From NCBI GenBank assembly GCA_032358165.1, contig JAALGY010000020.1:2663501-2727500 (forward strand): a stretch of DNA of 64,000 nucleotides. Reading direction: 5' to 3'. The notes beneath the pieces are model-generated. The model saw only the letters and a program-made list of their open reading frames with translations, was not told where the DNA came from and searched no databases. The number at the start of each line of letters is the position of its first letter. The stretch's first letter is position 1. The stretch is from Diplosphaera chodatii. Taxonomy: Eukaryota > Chlorophyta > Trebouxiophyceae > Prasiolales > Stichococcaceae. A program made the translations under genes and the position numbers. Shown piece after piece: positions 22,369 through 34,901 of the stretch.

Positions 22369-25300
22369 GGCCTGCCAGAGGACGGGCTGCTGGCTGCGTT
22401 CCTGACGACCCTCGCCACTGCCGCACCCTCGTTGCAGGTGCAGCCATGCCAGGATGTGTCTGGGGCAGAACCAAGGCCCGACATGGCCGCACATACCGTG
22501 CAGATATGATACAAACGTATGGCTGGAGCACGAGTGACCCTCAGATCTTACATTGTATGCTAACCCAGGGCACCAGACCCAGTGTTCTGTTAAGACATCG
22601 GCTGGCCCTGTCCGCAGGCACTGCGGCTGGACGCTGCTGCTGGCAGGGGCCTCATCAACAGCACCATGATCAGCATTGTCAGCATGGCAAACCTGCGGCA
22701 GCTGGCCCTGATCGATCTGCAGCGCGTGACGCACACCCACCTCAAGTCGACCCTGGCGCACCTGCCCAACCTGCAGGTGAGCCCATTTCCTGACTGCTGT
22801 TGGCAGATGCGATGCAAACGTGCGGAGGCCACCAGCAGCGCTGCATTGTGAGAGGGAGGCGGGACTGGATGACGCTTACTGTGGCCTCCATCGCATTTGT
22901 ATTGGCGACCTTATCTATGATGGCTTTGAGGTCAGTCCGAAGCAGCCAGTACACAACAACCTTGATACCATCACCACCTTCTTTGGGTGCAGGATCTAGC
23001 TGTGATGTATGTTGATGAGCGAGATGCTCGCACATTTGCGGAACGAGAAGAGCCCAGTTTCTACGAGTACAAGGCAACGGACATGGTGCAGCTGCTGTAT
23101 GAAATCTCGTGGTCGTGCACGGTGCGCAACCCACAGGTGGCACTGCTCATCCTACAGATTATTGTCTGGAGCTCACCTGACCTTTGATGGGTCAATTGAG
23201 CAATTTCACAGGGCATTACCAGCTGCAAATCAGCTGTACCAGACTGGTTTTCAGCCGTGCACACACCGTGCAGGCGCTGCGGACGCTGGCGCTCGGCCAC
23301 CTTCCGTATTTTGACACACAGCTACCCGACACCCCACCGACACAGATGGAGCTGGACGGCGAGCCGCTGCCGGCGATGATGTCACGCCTGACAGCGCTGA
23401 GCAGTCTGGCGTTGCACCACATCGGCTGGGAGTACGCTCCCGGCGGCCTGCCGAGCATGCCCCAGGTGCTGCGCCTGTTTCCTGATCATGGCTTCGCACC
23501 GCATATGATATGGTCTACAATTCAGCGGCGTGCGCTGCCTGTTAAGCTGCGCATCAATGCAGCACATGCCGCCCAAGGGCAAAGCTGAGCAGGCAGCAGG
23601 AAGCATGTGCTATGCGTCATTGTCATGCATCTGCACAACATATGCTGTACCTTGCTGCTTGATTGGGACCAGGCACCCTGCACTGCATGCTTGTCCAACA
23701 GCACATCACCGCAAGCTTTGCTGCCATCCTTGCTTGCAGCTGCGCCGGCTGTCGCTTGTGGGCGATTACAGCGAGGAAAGCGCGCTGCAGCCGCGCTTCA
23801 GGCACCAGATCAGCACCCTCACGGGGTTGCAGGCGTTGCAGGTGCCTGTGCACCTTGGCTGTTCGGTACTTTCGAATACCATACGGATGAGCTTGCTGCA
23901 GATGTGTAGCAGACCGAATCTGATGCACACACACGCATACACACGGGACATTCAGGACCCTAGTACTGCCGTCAAATTCAGGCAGTCACTCTTGGCGGCG
24001 CTTGAAGGCACAGAGCTGTCAATGTTCATGGTCGGCTTTTATGCGCAGGTTACACTGCCAGACTGGCCGGGCCGCCTGCCGGCTGGCCTGACGCAACTTG
24101 CGATCTCGCCGCTGGGTGTGGATTTAGATGACGCAATAGACATCCCTGCAATCCGAGATGCCGGCTGCGTCGACTTCCTTCGCAAGCACCTGCCGCCGCT
24201 GCGTGCCCTGCGCCACCTGGCGATCCATAGCATGGAGGAGGTCGGCAGACATTACCTGCCGGATGTGTGCACCGCAGCCGCGGCGCTGCCGCATCTGGTC
24301 AGCCTGCATGTGGTGCGAGTCTTCCGCGCACTTTCCATCTTCTTCATGCTGCCATCTGCTTCGTGTGCTCACCATGCCGGCACCACATGTCGATGAGCAG
24401 GGCACTGTGGGTTCTGATGGTACGTCCCGTTGCTTGTGGCACCACGGCAGGTGTCATTGCACAGGAGGTTCTCAGCACGCCGTCTGATTGTACATTTAGG
24501 CTTCGGTCCTGCGCAGGTTAACTGTGATGTTATCTACCTGCCGGCGGAGTTGTGCCAGCTGTCACGGCTGCAGCTGCTCAGCCTGTGTGACAACCGCGTG
24601 TTGCTCCACCCGAGCTGCACCGAGCTCGCGAGTGTGCCCTTGCACGAGGTATTCTGGTGACGGCCCTCAGGGCAGACTGTGCGCTCATCAGCATACATCC
24701 AGTGTGTCACGCTGGCAGGGGCCACACGCTGCACTTGAGCATTCTGGCGCTGATAAGCTCATGCTTCTGACAAACTCCTGTGTTTTGTGCAGCTGAAGCA
24801 TTGTCGGATCCTGGACCTGCGGTGCAGCGAACGAACACAGTGGGATGGAGCCGAGCTGCGGTTCCGGCGCTCCGCTCCGCTTTCGTGAGCTGCTGTGACA
24901 TCACCTGGTCGCATGACTTCTGTCGAACCCGTGATGCGTGCAGAGGATCGCCATGCAGGTGTGAAAGTGTCTCCGCTGACAGCAGATGAGCTGCTGCCAG
25001 ACAGAGCGTGCTTCTGCAGGTCGGACGTGATCTTTAGTTTGGCGAGCATGCCAGCCCTGGAGCGGCTGGGGCTGCCGCCAGCCGACAAGCATGACCCTGC
25101 ACTGGCGTTTCCTGAGGTATACGTATGGACATACCCTCGCACTGCAGCGGCTGAGGCGTGTCGACTATGCAGCTTGCAGTCATTGGTCAGGGGTCTGGCT
25201 GGCAAAGCGCCTGGGGCGGTGTAGCATCAGGAGTCCAGTCAGCCCGACGCATGCCTCCTGTCCTGCGCTGCAGGAGCTTGCTGCACTGGCGCAGCGCCGG

Positions 25301-25456
25301 CCGCAGGGTCTGCCGCCCATCAGGGTGGTCGCAGACATGCCCGAGTCGGACTGCTGGTCCGCGGTGCACGTTGAGCTGCCCTTCGAGGAAGTCAACGACA
25401 TGCTGGGGGTGCAGCTAGACCGCAGCATTGTGCGGGGGGTGCCGCCAGCCTGGTAG
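22369..25456 (+). pseudogene. FBL-7: headless F-box/LRR copy lacking the F-box exons
   Basis: Ten exons equivalent to exons 4-13 of the full genes: 22369-22437, 22618-22776, 22993-23121, 23274-23465, 23740-23841, 24049-24312, 24517-24648, 24793-24884, 25020-25116, 25274-25456. They stay in frame for 473 codons, with good splice sites and a normal end (VQLDRSIVRGVPPAW). The two F-box exons and the exon-3 linker are absent: between the FBL-6 start and 22369 I find no F-box, no LQRW linker and no relic of them on the plus strand. Without a promoter-proximal first exon it is either a 5'-truncated pseudogene or has an unrecognised new first exon. The LRR part alone could in principle be expressed as an F-box-less receptor. 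The first LRR exon is one residue short (SMANLRQL for SMGGRLRQL). Confidence 0.75.
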
Positions 25457-25754
25457 TCCAGTGGTAATTGCGTCGCTGACGTCTGTCATGATGATGGTCG
25501 AGTTGCTTTCGAACAGGAACTGCTGCCCATCAACTGTACTATGCCTGCTTGCGGGGTGCGTGGTACATGTCATCATGAGTGATACACACTGATTTCGTAG
25601 CAGTGTCAGAGCACACATATGCAAAGGTTGTGGCTGCTGGCGCTGCCATTGAGCAAGCAGATGCAAAATGTAAGCAGGCAGCTGTACAGGCCTGCAAACC
25701 GTTGCGTGAGATCGCTTGCATGCCATTGACAGATAAACACAAGGACAGTGCAGC

Positions 25755-25857
25755 ATTGGGGTACCAGCCAGAAGACCTTCATTGCGGTGTGCAGCTGCAC
25801 CGCAGAATCGAGCTGGGAGTGTCGCTTCTGGTGCGGGCGTGTATGAGTGGATGGTGA
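25755..25857 (+). pseudogene. Possible relic of a terminal FBL exon
   Basis: Downstream of FBL-7, the plus strand reads EDLHCGVQLHRRIELGV, resembling the conserved EVNDMLGVQLDRSIVRGV end. Upstream residues do not align convincingly, so this may be chance. Confidence 0.25.
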
Positions 25858-26294
25858 CACCAAGTGCACCGCGGCATGACTGCAGACATCAGACAGCTGC
25901 TTGCTGATGTGTTGTCGGTTGTATTTTTAGCCAACAGTGCATGGTGTTCAACATACGTATAAACAAGACAGATCTGCGTGCACAATGGGGTGACCAGCCA
26001 TATGGTCTGCACTACACCTGCCATCAGCCATTGCAAGAGTCCTTGACATGTCACAATCAGCGAGTCAGGCAGAGTTTCAAACATCAACCAACAGACCCAG
26101 GGCTGTAACGCTACATCCCTTACACACTCTCGTGCAAACCTAGCTTGCGGACCTGCATGAAAAGAATGCTGCCATATCTTAACACCCGCATACATACTAT
26201 ACATCAGCCAGAATGCGGCAAGCGCACAGAGTCAGCAGCGGCTGTACAACTGACGCTGCCGCATGTATCACTGCATGTCGTATAGACCATAGCA

Positions 26295-26402
26295 TACAGC
26301 ACGACGCTCTAGCTGCACCCACAGTATGTCGATGACCTCGCCAAAGCGCTTGGCCTTGACAGTGTACCATGCCACGTTGTCCATTTCATGGTGATGCATG
26401 TA
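26295..26402 (-). pseudogene. Relic duplicate of the terminal FBL exon
   Basis: Immediately downstream of the FBL-8 stop, the minus strand reads EMDNVAWYTVKAKRFGEV then IDILWVQLERRAV, which aligns with the PES-D-x-W-x-x-V-DVELPF-x-EVNDMLGVQLDRSI block of the last exon. No other exon of this copy remains, so it is a leftover of unequal exchange or of an older copy. Confidence 0.6.
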
Positions 26403-26405
26403 CAC

Positions 26406-29400
26406 CTATGATTCGATGGGGAGCCCTCGGGATATGCTGCGGTCCAGCTGCACCCCCAGCATGTCGTTGACCTCGGCAAAGGGCAGCTCCACGTCCATTG
26501 TAGCCCAGGGGTGCCACTCGAGCATGCCCATCACCACCCTGATGGGCGGCATGCCTGCGCCCCGGAGCTGTGCCAGGTGACCCTGCTGTAGGATCACACG
26601 CTGGGGACTTAACCACCCGGCTGCGGGTTTTGCTACAACAGCATTCCGTAACCAGGCCCCATTTGGTAAGTGCTGCAAAACAAGCTGCACAGCAAACGAA
26701 CAACGTTTCTCTCGGACAAGGTCGCCTCGTTGTATGGTCTGAAACTGCATCACATGAGCATGGGCAGTGACAACAACTGTCCGGGGCAACATGTGCACGA
26801 GTAGAGGGCGTGCGGCTGAGATGAAGGCTGACAGCATCTGTCTCACTTCGTGGCTGGAGTCGCACTGCTATGTGCGTGACAGCCCATGGCACCAGTAGTC
26901 GCAGAACCCACCAGGAGCTCGAGGGTCATCGGCACATTGGCAGGGCATGTTACTTGATGTACCTCGGGTGATGGTGTTTCTTCCTGGTGGTCATTGTCAG
27001 CGGCCGGCAGCGCCAGCTGTTCCAGGGCCGGCATGCTTGCTATCCGCCTCATTGTATCCGGCCTGTGGAACGACAGAACATGTTGTCATCAGCCTGTACT
27101 ACCTGAACTGCTATGCACGTCAGTGTTGCTCGCCGTATGATGGTACACTGCAAGGTGTCAGTCTGCACCCAGCGGCAAACATATCCCAAGCAGCAGGCAG
27201 TCTGATGCGCTTACGTGAGCGGAGCGTATCGGCAGCATGAACTGTTCACCCGCAGGTCCAACTGCCGACAAGAAACCAGCTGCACAGAGCACAGACGCGC
27301 ATACAAGCAGAGGCCACGCTGTGCGCCTCTTGAGCGTCAGATTTGGACGATAACATGTCGCTGTGATTGTGCGGCTGGGAGTCTGCGTCTACAGCACTTC
27401 TGAGATCAGCATACTGTATACCTTGTGCAGAGGCGCCTGCGCAAGCTGTTTGCAGCCGTCAGACAACAGCGGCACGTTGTTCGATAGGTTCAACAGCTGC
27501 AGTCGCGACAGCTCGGACAACACCCCCGGCATGACAGATATTCTGCAGCTGACCTGCACAGGTGGTGTACTCGTATGTCACTCACACTGACATGTCACGC
27601 CAATTGTGCGTGGGCCAACTTCGTACATTGCTCCTAGATCACCCGACCATTGCACTGCAGTGCAGGTGTGGTGCAGTGCAGGTGTGGTGCAGCATCAACT
27701 GTTTCATCGCACCAGGTGCAGGCTGATGAGGTGCGGCAGCGCCCCAGCAGCGGTGCACACAGCCTTCAGAGCTTCTTGCTTGCCGATCTCTTCGAAGTTG
27801 TGCAGCGCCAGGTGGCGCAGGCTACGCAGCGGCGGCAGGTTGATGCGGGCAAAGGTGCAGCAGCCCTCGGTGCGATCATGCTGCTCACCCCCCCAGATCC
27901 ACAGCGGCGCAAGCACAAGCTGCGTCAGACCCAGCGGCAGCTGACGCGGCCAGTCTGGCAGCTTTGCCTGCAAGCAGCATGCACACCAGATGTATGCTCA
28001 TGAAGAGTGGTGCTTTGAAGGTACTCAGCATGTATGTCAGAGCCTGCCAGAATAAAGGGTTGTAACCTCAAAACCCTAACCTCGCACCTGCAGCGCCTCC
28101 ACTTGTGTGAGGGTGCTGAATTGGTCCTGGAAGCCTGGCTCGCGGTGGCTTGCATACGTGTAGTCGCCCCATGGGACAGCAGCCGGAGCCGGAGCTGCAG
28201 AATATGCAATGACTGTACTTGATGCTCACGACACATGCCAAACACATTTGTTGAGGTGCACATGCGCACCACAACACAGCATTCGCCCTGTGGTAAATAC
28301 TTGATAAGAAAGCATTGTCGAGCTCCATGTGCGTGGGTGTGGCACGTGTGCACGATGCAGGTGCACTGTGGCGGGGACAACGCCACTGCAATACGCAGGT
28401 CAGCTGAAGCAGTCGGGGCGCTGTGGAGTCCCATCGACACGGTGCAATGCATCTGGGACTGCACACCCCCGTTGGCACAGCACCTGGGGCAGGCGTGGCA
28501 AGCCGGTGGTGGTGTACTCCCAGCCGATGTTGCGCAGCAGCAGGCTGCTCAGCGCTGACAACTGCCCGAGCGCTGGCGGCACCACAACATCCTCCACTGC
28601 CTCGTCGCCCCCCCAAGCTGTCTCCCTTTCCTCGCATGGATCGTGGCCAAGCGCCAGCGTCCGCAGCGCCTGCACAAAGTCTGGACATTGAACCTGACAA
28701 GCAGGCAACTCTTACCATTGCGGCATGTGGTATCGCGGGGAAGCCATAAACCTACAGCTGTGCACAATGCCAAGCAGATGACAGCTGAGGGTGCGACTGG
28801 GATGCAGAAGGTCTGCTGCATACCGAGCAAGACACAGCAACTTGCGCCAGCAGCTTCATGAAGTCATGAGGCACATGCACACATTCCAACCCCTCCTCAT
28901 CCTCCAACATGAGAGCCAAGTCCTGCAAACGTAAGTCAAATGATTGAGAGTTCAGAGCAGAGCACGTCCACCATGGTTATGCAGGGCGGATCTGCTGCTG
29001 GCAACCCTTGCAGGCTGATGTGCTGCATCAAGTCGCATCGCCCTTATTTTGACAGGACCATCCTCCATCTGAGCACCAAATCGTTTAGCATCGGTTGCAC
29101 CGGTAGCGCTGTAGGACGCATCTGGCTTGCGAGTTACTCCTGCTATAGGGCCACGTGGCAGCATCTGCTCACCTGTAACATGTGCAGCGGTGGCAATGCC
29201 GCCATCAGGCTGCCAATATATATCTGCCGCAGCCCTATGAGAGCTAGCTGCCGTAGGCTGGCGCCCATGCTGGCAATGCCCATCAGGCTGCTGTGTGTCA
29301 TGCTGCCAGCAGCGCAAGCATCCAGCCGCAGTGCCTGCAAACGTGGAGTTGGTAATGTTGCAGCTTCACTGAAAGGTGCTGATACGACACATACACACAT

Positions 29401-30273
29401 GGTGCAGATACGTCGGAGTTTCCCCAATGCTGTGGCTTTTGTCCTTCCGTCACAGGCATGCAGATCAACCCTTCGCACCTGTAGAGAGGGTGCTGCACCA
29501 CTGACTGCGAATAGGAAAGCAGTCAGCAGGCCGTCCTCTAGCAAATCCTGGCAACGAACCATTATATGATGTTCAGTGCCTTGATTTCCAGCTGGTAATC
29601 CCAGGTGTACAGCAAGTGCTCACCAGCATGCAGGATGCATTAACATCTGCATGCTGATCAGTCATCGAGAGCGCTCTACCTTTTGCACTTCAGTAAACTT
29701 GCAAATCGCTGCGGTATCTTTTGCATGCATGCCCCCCTACCTTGCGATTGAATGAAGTGTCGCAATGCAGCTGCTGCAGCCCGTTGCCGCAGCGATAGAG
29801 CCAGCGTTGCAGCAACAGAAAGAGTGACAGCCTCTCCTCAGTCCCGATGCCCAGTTTGCCATGATGGACAATGCTGGCCGCCTGCACTGCCACAGCAGCA
29901 GCTGTCAACCACCTGTGCATAGGAAAATGGTTCAAAATGGCCCACCACAAACCTCACAGCATGTACGTTTTGCCACTCAGGACTCCTTTCCCAGTCTTGC
30001 CTGCCACAGCGGCAGGCTGCATTGCGACAGGTGCAGGTTCCAAGCACGGCACACGGCTGCAGCCCTGACCCTGCATCGCAGCTGAGCATCAACGGGCTAG
30101 AGATCTAAAGTAGTAACATGCAGCTGCTACCCAGAAAAAGCTCAGCATGGCATGACAGCCGGCAGGCCGCCGCACCTTTCACGGAATGACACAAGTGCCT
30201 GCACTTCCTCAAGCACCTGACCCGGCAGGTACTGGGCACTACAGTGGCTGCTATTGCTTTGCCTGCGATCCAT
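26406..30273 (-). pseudogene. FBL-8: F-box/LRR copy with a frameshift in exon 8
   Basis: All 13 exons are present: 30176-30273, 30001-30070, 29741-29881, 29479-29547, 29173-29334, 28824-28922, 28484-28669, 28088-28194, 27713-27967, 27422-27553, 27215-27279, 26963-27062, 26406-26585. Exon 8 is 107 nt, not a multiple of three as in every sibling. Near its 5' end the expected LRRLSL-x-GDY reading shifts frame around CTCCGGCTCCGG, where a short duplication seems to have added bases. After the shift the frame (YASHREPGF, then VEALQ) is clear. The joined message therefore cannot encode the full protein unless this is an assembly error. Other exons look functional: F-box YLPGQVLEEVQALVSFRER, end EVNDMLGVQLDRSISRGL. 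Its variable exon is the shortest of the array (33 residues). GC donor at intron 2. Confidence 0.7.
27657..27692. repeat. 16-bp tandem duplication
   Basis: GCAGTGCAGGTGTGGT repeated twice perfectly, next to the donor of the FBL-8 exon at 27713-27967, in the intron. Confidence 0.75.
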
Positions 30274-30469
30274 AGTGCCTCCCAGTCCTAAGCCGCAACA
30301 CGCTGCTGCTGACCAGGCCCCGCACACTGCGTACCCTTTTGCACAGTCCTCAATGAATATAGGACGTGCATGCCAGTGGGACGGCTGCATTTCAACAGAC
30401 GATCCTCTCAGTACCATCCTTACGTGAGGATCGTGCAAAGCTGGGCCGCGTAGCCCCAGCAGTTCCTGG

Positions 30470-30482
30470 TGATCTGAGATCA
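30470..30482. promoter_or_regulatory. Array palindrome between FBL-8 and FBL-9 (TGATCTGAGATCA)
   Basis: Perfect arms, 197 bp upstream of the FBL-8 start and about 490 bp upstream of the divergent FBL-9 start. Confidence 0.65.
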
Positions 30483-30970
30483 CTGACGCTGTGACACGGG
30501 CAACTGACAGCCTGTTGAGCCAAGTGGCGGCCCTGTGCTCTCCAGGCAACATACGCGAGTCAGCGACAGTACTGCGGAGAGCTTGAAGGTGCAGGTGGAC
30601 CCCATGTACCAGCTCTTCACAGGCACATTCTGTGCCTGGGTCTACACTTTCACTTTGACTTTGCCTTGTTGCGATGTTCAATATGTTTACGACACAAGCA
30701 ACAGCTGTTTGAGGTGATCAGATGGCCATCTCTTGGACCCAGCACAACTACGTTCTTGGACCAACAGGCCTTTTGTCAGCACCAAGGCAGCCAAGAGCTG
30801 GGGCATTCTTCAGTTACACCTCTGCTTGGGCTGCGTCGCAAGTGCAGCAGATCTAGCGATCTTGTACCTGCACACCGTCGATCATATGACTGCAACATAA
30901 CAGCGTACATGCCAGTTGCAGCAGGCAGCATCAGCCCGCAGGTGCAGGGGTTCATTGCCTTGTCACAACG
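30483..30970. other. Divergent spacer FBL-8 / FBL-9
   Basis: No separate gene seen. Bases 30885-30932 align with 11371-11420, the DNA just before FBL-4 (shared TGACTGCAAC and GCAGCAGGCAGCA), so this is probably FBL-9 5' untranslated DNA carried into the retrocopy. Confidence 0.5.
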
Positions 30971-33900
30971 ATGGCTGTCACGAGATCAAGAAGCGCAATG
31001 GCTGCCAGAAGTCTGCCAGGAGAGTTGCTGGAGCAGGTGCTGGCGCATGTGCCATTTCAAGAGAGGTGCGGTGGTGCATGCTGGCACGCGTGCCCATCTG
31101 CCGCTGGCTGTCAGGGTGCATCCGGAGTCTGCCGAAGATGAGATCTGCGCTGCAGGGTCAGGGCTGCAGCCGTCTGTCGCACGTGGCGCCAGCACCTAAC
31201 ACAGCGCGGATTGCTGCTGCTGTGGCAGGCGAGTCCGGATCTCACCTTTGACATGCCACGGCAGACTCCAACCCAGCCTGCGACCTCGAGGAGAATCATT
31301 TTTACCATCCTGATGCAGGCAGTCGTGATTGACGGCCGTGACATCTGGTGGCGAGAGGTCAGCGACGACCTGTTGATGTTCCTGCCGATTCAGCGCTGGC
31401 TGCAGCGCCATGGCAATGGCCTGCTGCAGCTGCAGTGCGGCACGCCATTCAACCCATGGGTGCGCCTGCACACGATGTGATGCAGCGTTTGCGTTGTACA
31501 CACGCAAGAATGGTAGACCAGGTACGGCTGCGCCCATGACCTGGGGTTCATCTGCACTTGGCCAACCAGCAAACGAGCATGCACAACCCCAATATGAGCA
31601 TGTTACCGGAGTTCTACAAGGACTGCTCCTTGTGTGATGCCAGGAACATGCAGAGGACGGCTTGTTGGCTCATCTCCTCACTACCCTCGCAATAGCCGCA
31701 CCCTCATTGCAGGTGCAATGAGTGCAGCACCTGCGGAGCAAGCGCAGACACATAGCAATAGCGTCCGTGCCATCTTCTAAACGAGTGTCAGCATGAGAAT
31801 CACAGACATGATGATGTACGCTGTATCTGCTGCTGTATGCTGGCAAAGGTAGGATACCCATTCGAGCACTTTACAGGCCTGGCACCATCTGCAGGCGCTG
31901 CGGCTGGACTACTTTGCAGGCAGGGGCCTGCTCGACAGCAGCATGGTCAGCATCGCCAGCATGGGCAGCCGCCTTCGGCAGCTGGCTCTGATTGGGGTGC
32001 AGCGTGTGTCGCACGACCATCTTGCCGCAGCCCTGGAGCAGCTGCCGATGCTGCAGGTGAGCTGTTGGTGTACAGCTGTATTGGCAGACCACACTGCACG
32101 GAATGTGAACGTAGCAGCACTGCTGTGGTGGTGGAGGCAGGGATGCGTAAGGGCTGAGATGGCACCTGGGGATTAGCATCCTGTACAGCAGGGTGCAATG
32201 TAGGATGCAAGCCCGAGGGACCCTGCAGCTGCGTCCTCTGGGCTTATTCCCACCTTAAGGTGGTGTATGTGCAGGATCTGGCTGTCATGTATGTCAACGA
32301 AAGGGATGTGGACCAAGAGGAGCAGAAGGAATACACCTACAATGGGATCTGCGCAATGAGGCTATTGTTTCAAGCCGCTGCATCATGCCCAGTGAGTACA
32401 TCCAGCAGTACTCATGCGCTTGCACCCGAGCATGATGAAGTCAGACCTGGTCAGTGCACACCTGCAAGATGCATTCTGCGGTGACCTTCTGGTGCGCCAC
32501 GTGCAATGTAATCAATAAGTAGTTGATTTGACCATGCACTGCTGGTGCAGGCGCTGCGGACGCTGGCGCTTGGCCAGCTGCCACAGTACGCAGCACTACC
32601 ATCCAAAACTCCAACGTCCTTGATTGAGTCGGATGGTAAGCCGCTGCCAGAGTTGCTGTCGCGGCTCACAGCGCTGAGCAGTCTCGCGCTGCACAGCATC
32701 GGCTGGGAGTTTGCGCCCCACGGCCTGCCGAGCCTGCCCCAGGTGCTGCGCCTTCGACACCTGAAGGCACAACTGTGTCAAATGATCTCCATGGGTCGAT
32801 GGCACTGCTGCCTGCACTTCGATGCAGCACCAGGACAGCTGTGCTGCGTTGGTTGAAGCACAGCACGAAAATGAAAGCATGTGCCACTGTACATTGCATG
32901 TTGAACGGTACACCGTCATTGCTCCCGGTCAGCAACCCTCCACCCCAAGCTGATGCTGCATGGCGTGCATGGCTGCATGGCATTCGGTCACCCTTCCTAC
33001 TGCTCCTGCTGTGCAGCTGCGGCGGCTGTCTCTAGTGGGCGATTACACGGATGAGAGCAGGGCTGAGCCGGAGTTCAGACACCAGCTCAGCACCCTGGAG
33101 GGTTTACACGCATTGCAGGTGCCAACTCCAACCCAAGTATGGTCCACAACCACCCCGCGCCCTTGGAACAGGGCACGCATGTGCACCCAGGTCTTCAGTC
33201 ATGTCAGCTTGACACTGCGGCTGTCCTGAGACATGCCGAGAGCTTGTGCTTGTGCTGACAGTCGCTGTCTAATCACGTGTACACGTGCCTGCGGACAGTC
33301 TCTGCCTGTCTCAACAGGTGTCACTACCAGACTGGCCGGGCCGGCTGCCGATCGGCCTCACGCAACTTGTCATATTGCCGCTGGACCTCTTCCCGTGGGT
33401 CGCGGACCGTGCAGCCAGCATCGCGAGCCGCGCCGGCGACTGCGCCAGCTTCCTCCGCTTCCACCTTCCGCCGCTGCAGGGCCTGCGCCACCTGGCGTTT
33501 CGCGGCCTGGAGGAGGAGGAGGTTGCTGAGCCCCGTCTGCGCGACATCTGCGCCGCAGCTGCGGCGCTGCCACATCTGATCAGCCTGCACCTGGTGGGAC
33601 ATGGCACACCTGTCCTGAGCCATGACATGTTGCACAGCACCCTGGTGGCGTACGGTGGTCAGCTGCGGTTAACATCTGCGGTATTGGGGCAGCACAATGT
33701 GCAACCTGCACGCTCTTCAAGCCATGCGTGTGCGCCATATCATGCGCAGGTCAACTGCTCTATCGTGACGCTGCCGGACCTGGGCGGCCTCTCACGGCTG
33801 CAGCTGCTCAACCTGTCGGAGAACCGGGAGCTGTTCCGTGACGGCGGTTCCGAGCTTGCATCTGTGTCTTTGCACAAGGTAATGTTGCGAGGTGCCTCTA

Positions 33901-34901
33901 CTCGAGGTATGCACTCGTTGTGCATCTGAACATCTGCCATACCTATATGCAGGGCCGATCCGCTGCAGCAGGAGATCTTGACACGCCGGCCCCGGCGATT
34001 TTTGACAGCATATTGTGTTGTGTGCAGATGGCAAGTTGCCGAGTGGTAGATTTCCGTTGCAATGAAGTCACATACTGGAGTGAGGAAGCGCATCACTATC
34101 AGCGCCCTACCCCTCTTGCGTAAGCAGATCAGCAGGTCCCCATCAATGTGCGTGCAGTTGATGCTGACTGTACACTGATGCCATGCAGCTCACTCAGCAA
34201 AATGCACTACTAAAAGGCAGCTTGCACAGTTGAAGTCCCATTGCTCTGCAGGCTGGACGTGATAGCTGAAATCGCAGCCATGCCGGTCTTGGAGCAGCTG
34301 GCACTGCCGCCAATCGAGAAGCAGGGCGCAGAGCCCGCATCTCCACAGGTGCAATGATGTCTCACACATGAGGTGCAGTCAATGCTCCCCTCCGTATCAA
34401 TCGCCGGCGCTCGGGAGGTCAGGATGACGGCGGGCATGCCCAGCGTTGCCAGCCTGTGAGACTGCGGCAGCTTCAGGTCATGCCTGTCCTCGTACCCTCA
34501 CTGTAACATGAGGGTAGCCTGCAATCCTCCACTGAGAACTGTGCATCTTCAGAAGTTGTTAGAAGCCGTACCTCAAATGCTGCTGCAACACGGCACATGC
34601 GCAGCATTTTGCTGGCTGGTGCAGCCTGTGGTCAAGTGCCACTGTATGCCCCGTCAATGCTTCATCAAATGATGGAGCGTGTGACCAAGCGGATCACAGC
34701 ATGACCATGCCTCCTGCTGCTCTGCAGGAGCTCGCCGCACTGGCGCAACACCGGGCAGCAGGCATGCCGCCCATCGAAGTGGTCACGCAGCTGCCCGAGT
34801 CGGACCGCTGGTCAGCAGTAGACGTCGACCTGCCCTTTGACGAGGTCAACGGCATGCTGGGGGTGCAGCTGGACCGCAGCATTGTGCGCGGGGACCACTA
34901 G
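30971..34901 (+). CDS. FBL-9: F-box/LRR protein, complete 13-exon copy, likely parent type of FBL-4
   Basis: Exons: 30971-31065, 31156-31228, 31319-31459, 31644-31712, 31895-32056, 32275-32391, 32551-32742, 33017-33118, 33318-33593, 33750-33878, 34028-34119, 34252-34348, 34728-34901; joined frame about 572 residues. F-box SLPGELLEQVLAHVPFQER then AVCRTWRQHL. The LRR exons are nearest to those of intronless FBL-4, e.g. ALRLDYFAGRGLLDSSM and YQRPTPLALDVIAEI. The exon at 33318-33593 has a Glu-rich insertion (GLEEEEVAEPRL). The end is EVNGMLGVQLDRSIVRGDH. Intron 2 has a good GC donor (cag|gcgagt). A second in-frame ATG at 30998 (MAARSLPGEL) is possible. It is the only complete intron-containing copy on the plus strand and converges on FBL-10. 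Confidence 0.86.
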
